Shown: one piece after another, positions 60,501 through 64,000 of the stretch
How positions within the stretch are numbered: position 1 is the first letter of the stretch
How the letters are laid out: the number at the start of each line of letters is the position of its first letter
Origin: Motacilla alba alba
Lineage: Eukaryota; Chordata; Aves; Passeriformes; Motacillidae
Assembly: GCF_015832195.1 (NCBI RefSeq)
Contig: NC_052017.1
Coordinates: 90,546,429 to 90,610,428, forward strand
Direction of reading: 5' to 3'
DNA length: 64,000 bases
Translations under genes and position numbers: made by a program
Notes under the pieces: generated by a model
Told to the model about the DNA's origin: nothing
Seen by the model: only the letters and a program-made list of their open reading frames with translations
Database searches by the model: none

Positions 60501-61834
60501 ATTTTGCTGAGCATCACAATAAATGTATCATTTATTATTTGCTGAGTCTGGAAAGAGAAGAGGACTGGATGTGATGTGCTCTGAGCCCTTCATCAGCTGA
60601 TGTGCCCCTGTATAAGCTGCACTACAATATACAGGGTTTGTGGTGTACCCTAGGTAGCCTCTAGCAGGGCTTTACCACACTCCACTGAGATTATAACTTT
60701 GCAAATGGCAAAAATTAAATTAGTTCATCTCCAAACTAGAAGCTAAGTCCTTTTGCTATCTTTGAATGTACGGCTGCCAGGAATCCCAGGGACCACTTAT
60801 ATAAAAGCAAATCACCCAACACTGTATGAGACATTCTGGAAAATTTTTCCAGAGCTGCCACCTACACAGGCTATCCTCAGCCTACTACTGGCAGGCTGGC
60901 CAAAGCCCTGTATGGCTAGTTTTCTTAAAACCTGGCTTCTTCTTGTTTCTTCCCCTTGTTGAAAAGAGCTTCTGCCTGTAGGCTGCTTTTTGCTGTGCTA
61001 TGAAGGCACACTTACTCTCTGCTAGTAAAAATGATTATGGCCTTGCTGATCTTTGCCTCACTCGTTGATTTTCTTCCTTGTTGTTCAGCTGAGAGTGATT
61101 TTCAAACCTTTTCAAGAAACTTTAATGAGAAAGAATTTTTGCATGGATCATTGTCCCTCCCACTTACAGCAATTGTGATTTTTCTCCTGTGATTTGAGGA
61201 AACAATATTTCTAAAGAGACATTTCTAATGTGGAAAATTATTGCTTGGAAAAAGGTTTCTTCTCCTCGTACTATTTCACAGTTTATCAGGTAGGATCAAG
61301 CTAAAATGCCTAATCCTATATCTAGTTTTCAGGCTGTAAACCACATATAATAATCCTATTTTGAAGTCCAGCAGCAGACATAGGAGGGATTAGATTACTC
61401 AGAGGAATAAAAGAGGCTGAGTGAGTATCTGGAAACATTTTCTTGGTCAGCCTATAAAATATTGAACAGAGTTTTGCCCAGGAGAAAAAAAAAAAGTGTA
61501 GCTTGAAACATTGAACCCAAGTTTGGATGCAATAGCTTGTAGAACAAGAATGTTGTACTAAAGCAGATTATAAGCAAAAGGGCTTGAGAGTTCTTTCTGT
61601 TTCTTCTCTGTGGAAGTGTAATTAGGTATGTGCACAATTACAAAGCAAGTGGCATGCATGATGATGTTTTCCTCAGTCAGATTTGTTTTTCTGTTCTTCT
61701 AATTTAGCTTTAATTAACACTAACACAAATAGAGTTTTTTCCTGAATATAAGTACAGATCTATACTGTGGTTAAGGTTTTAAATCACACCTGCGGTCCAC
61801 TTAGGTAATTTCTATTGGTATTAAGGAGAATAAC

Positions 61835-61853
61835 TTTTTTTTTTTTTTTTTTT
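61835..61853 (+). repeat. T homopolymer (19 bp)
   Basis: Nineteen consecutive T residues in intergenic DNA with no adjacent retroelement that I can identify. Confidence 0.85.
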
Positions 61854-62413
61854 AGTGCAGCTCAAGCAAATGGTACCCAAGTATGACACTGATAGCCATG
61901 CTTTGTTGAGTGTGTGAAATTCAGCAAAGGGAATTACCAACCCAAATGAGCGCTCCCACATGAAGGATAGTATTAAACAAATCTAGCTCAAAGTCCTGAC
62001 CTTCCTACCCATAATTCCTGTCAGGAGACTTTGAAGTCTGATACTAAAAAGACTGAGGAGCTTGGAAACTGAAAACAGCATTTCACAGGTATTAGCATGA
62101 TAATTAGGAGTCTGTTTGACATATGATTTTAATTTGAAAGTAAGTAATCAAGAGTTTAGATGACACTTCACTTAATTATATTGAGTGTTTGACATGAAAG
62201 TAAATTAATAGCAAATTTATTTTCACCATCTGCTACTGTTAACACTGGGAAAAACAGTAGAACTCCAAATGGCATAGCTGTGTTTTATTCATACATTTTT
62301 TTAATATTATTATCCAAAAAAGATGTTGCAACTTTGTAAGAAACAAGACAGTGCACTCAATGGAAGAATAAAGCAGCCAAAACAGTTCCCTGGAGAGCAG
62401 AAGACGGTGTGGA

Positions 62414-62468
62414 TTGGGATTGATTGGGATTGATCCACAATCACATTGTGGATGTGATTGGGATTGAG
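62414..62468 (+). repeat. TTGGGATTGA repeats around a 9-bp perfect inverted repeat
   Basis: Two adjacent copies of TTGGGATTGA (62414-62433) precede the palindrome ATCCACAAT / ATTGTGGAT with a CAC loop (62433-62453). A further GATTGGGATTGA follows. The palindrome could form a short hairpin. No known element was recognised. Confidence 0.75.
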
Positions 62469-64000
62469 CCTGTAGCACCACCACTGCCCACTGCATAAGG
62501 CAAACACAGTTCCTGATGTGTTGCATGTTCCAGACTGTGTCCTGGAGTAGTTTACGTATAACTAGATTAGAAAGGGAAACAGTCCCACTAAAAACACTTA
62601 ACCCTTTGCAACATGGAGAGAATTGGAGTACACGTGTTCAGATTTGTAATTATTCCTTACACTTAACCAAGGCTCCATACACCCCAGCCTGAGAAAACTG
62701 TCAAGTGTTATCATCCCTCCGTTTTACAGCCAGGTTGTCAGAGATTTGGAAATGTTCTGCCTTTGGTAATGTTATGAGAATTTTTTAATCTCAAAATGCA
62801 AATTATTTCACGATTTAAATGTAGGAACCATTATCATTCTAATAGTTCTGTTATGAGGAATACATAATTGGAAATTGCTTCCTCTCTTAAAGAGGACAGC
62901 TTTCTTTACAAGGTATACAATTCATATCTAATAAAAAAGACTACAGTAAGAATGAATTAGGCAATAAAACAGTGAAGGTATTTTTAAATGTGAATGTATA
63001 CTTGCTTTTACAACACAATCTGAAAAAGCTGGACAAAGTCTGAAATATTTCAAAGGGAAACACCATCCCCTATCTAAAGCTGTTGTTGCTATGGGTTATC
63101 TCCCACAGTGGGTATATTTCATTCAAAACCTAGAATAATATTGCATCCAGCCAACATATGCTATTACTGTGATCTGGTTAAAGCTGGGACAGGTTGTGCT
63201 CAACTTGTCAAGAAGTGACAATTTTGAAGTATTCACATCCATAATACAGAGGTCCATGACAAAGATGGGTGAGGTGTGGTGCTGGTTCACAGTAGCTTAG
63301 GGGTAAAATGGAAGTGCCATGTTATATCTCTTGAGATTAAGGTACTTCAAGAACACTTCTTCAAATTATGTGAACACTCCAGCAAGAGAGTCTCTTGTCT
63401 CATGGTGCTGAACAGCAGCAGAACGACTCTGCTTGTGCTGTCTTCTTTACACTGCCTTTGGCTACTGTTTTCCAGACTATTTTAGAGATCAGATTAGCTA
63501 AAAGAAATTATCTTAGAGAACCTGGAAAATAATCCATCCTGAGAAAATAAAAAAGCCCAAATGAAAAAACCCGAGCAACTACACTGAAAACAGCCAAGTT
63601 GCACAGAAGCAGAGCTCAGAGTCCTGCAGCCAGCAGTCAGCAAGGCACTTACTACCAACAGCTTCTAGTGCTTTACAGGATGCTTGCAGAACAGATTTGA
63701 ACAATTTCTTGTTGCTCTTGTTTTGCACTGCCTGAGCCTTGTTTCCTAAATTCCTGTCACAGAAATGATAGATGTTAAGGGTTGTGATTCTCTAGGATCT
63801 CAAATGGGCATTTGTTTCAGTCCCTAGGAGATGAAAAAAAAAATTAAAATGTTTTTAGCCAAGGAATACAGTGTTACCACTTCCTGAAAGTGGAAGCAAG
63901 GCAATTTTCCCAACAACTTCTGAGACTACTGAAGCCTTACGAAGACATCAGCTTTAGGAAAGCATCAATAAGAACTGAGAATCTCCTTGCAAGGAGCATC

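Larger units (their letters stand above)
57586..64000. other. AT-rich intergenic DNA, no gene recognised
   Basis: No supported exon, RNA gene or recognisable retroelement. It contains a short TA run at 59990-60003, the T tract at 61835-61853 and the small inverted repeat at 62433-62453. Confidence 0.6.

Overview
This is vertebrate nuclear DNA, almost certainly from a bird and probably from a passerine. Several CR1 LINE fragments are present, including 3' ends with the avian ATTCTATG-type terminus. One short element near 55.14-55.27 kb joins a tRNA-Ile-like head to a CR1-like tail, which matches the passerine SINE family TguSINE1. There is no bacterial gene organisation. Almost all long open reading frames are chance frames, and real coding sequence lies in short exons bounded by splice signals.

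One protein-coding gene can be supported: ELP2, the Elongator complex WD40 subunit, complete on the minus strand. I rebuilt 22 coding exons from the ATG at 46309-46307 down to the TAG at 11182-11180. All splice phases agree and the exons sum to 2481 nt (826 codons plus stop), the length I recall for human ELP2. One intron (intron 10) uses a GC-AG splice pair. Exon 14 has a NAGNAG tandem acceptor, and exon 7 has two acceptors 6 nt apart. The first two exons lie in a CpG island (about 45.87-46.44 kb) with two GC boxes and a YY1-type motif over the start codon. A likely poly(A) signal lies at 10799-10804 with a GU-rich element just beyond it.

Layout: 1-10.76 kb is the 3' flank of ELP2, with a CR1 fragment and a 40-A tract near 4.0-4.35 kb and no recognisable exon. 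10.8-46.3 kb is ELP2, with AT-rich introns holding microsatellites and one CR1 in intron 2. 46.4-64 kb is upstream flank with four more CR1 fragments, one tRNA-derived SINE and several homopolymer tracts, and no gene that I can recognise. In mammals SLC39A6 sits head-to-head with ELP2 and MOCOS lies downstream of it; I see neither here.

I found no undescribed multi-gene system. The points worth checking are the unusual splice sites, the promoter architecture squeezed between two CR1 copies, the apparent lack of the divergent neighbour, and the lineage-informative SINE.
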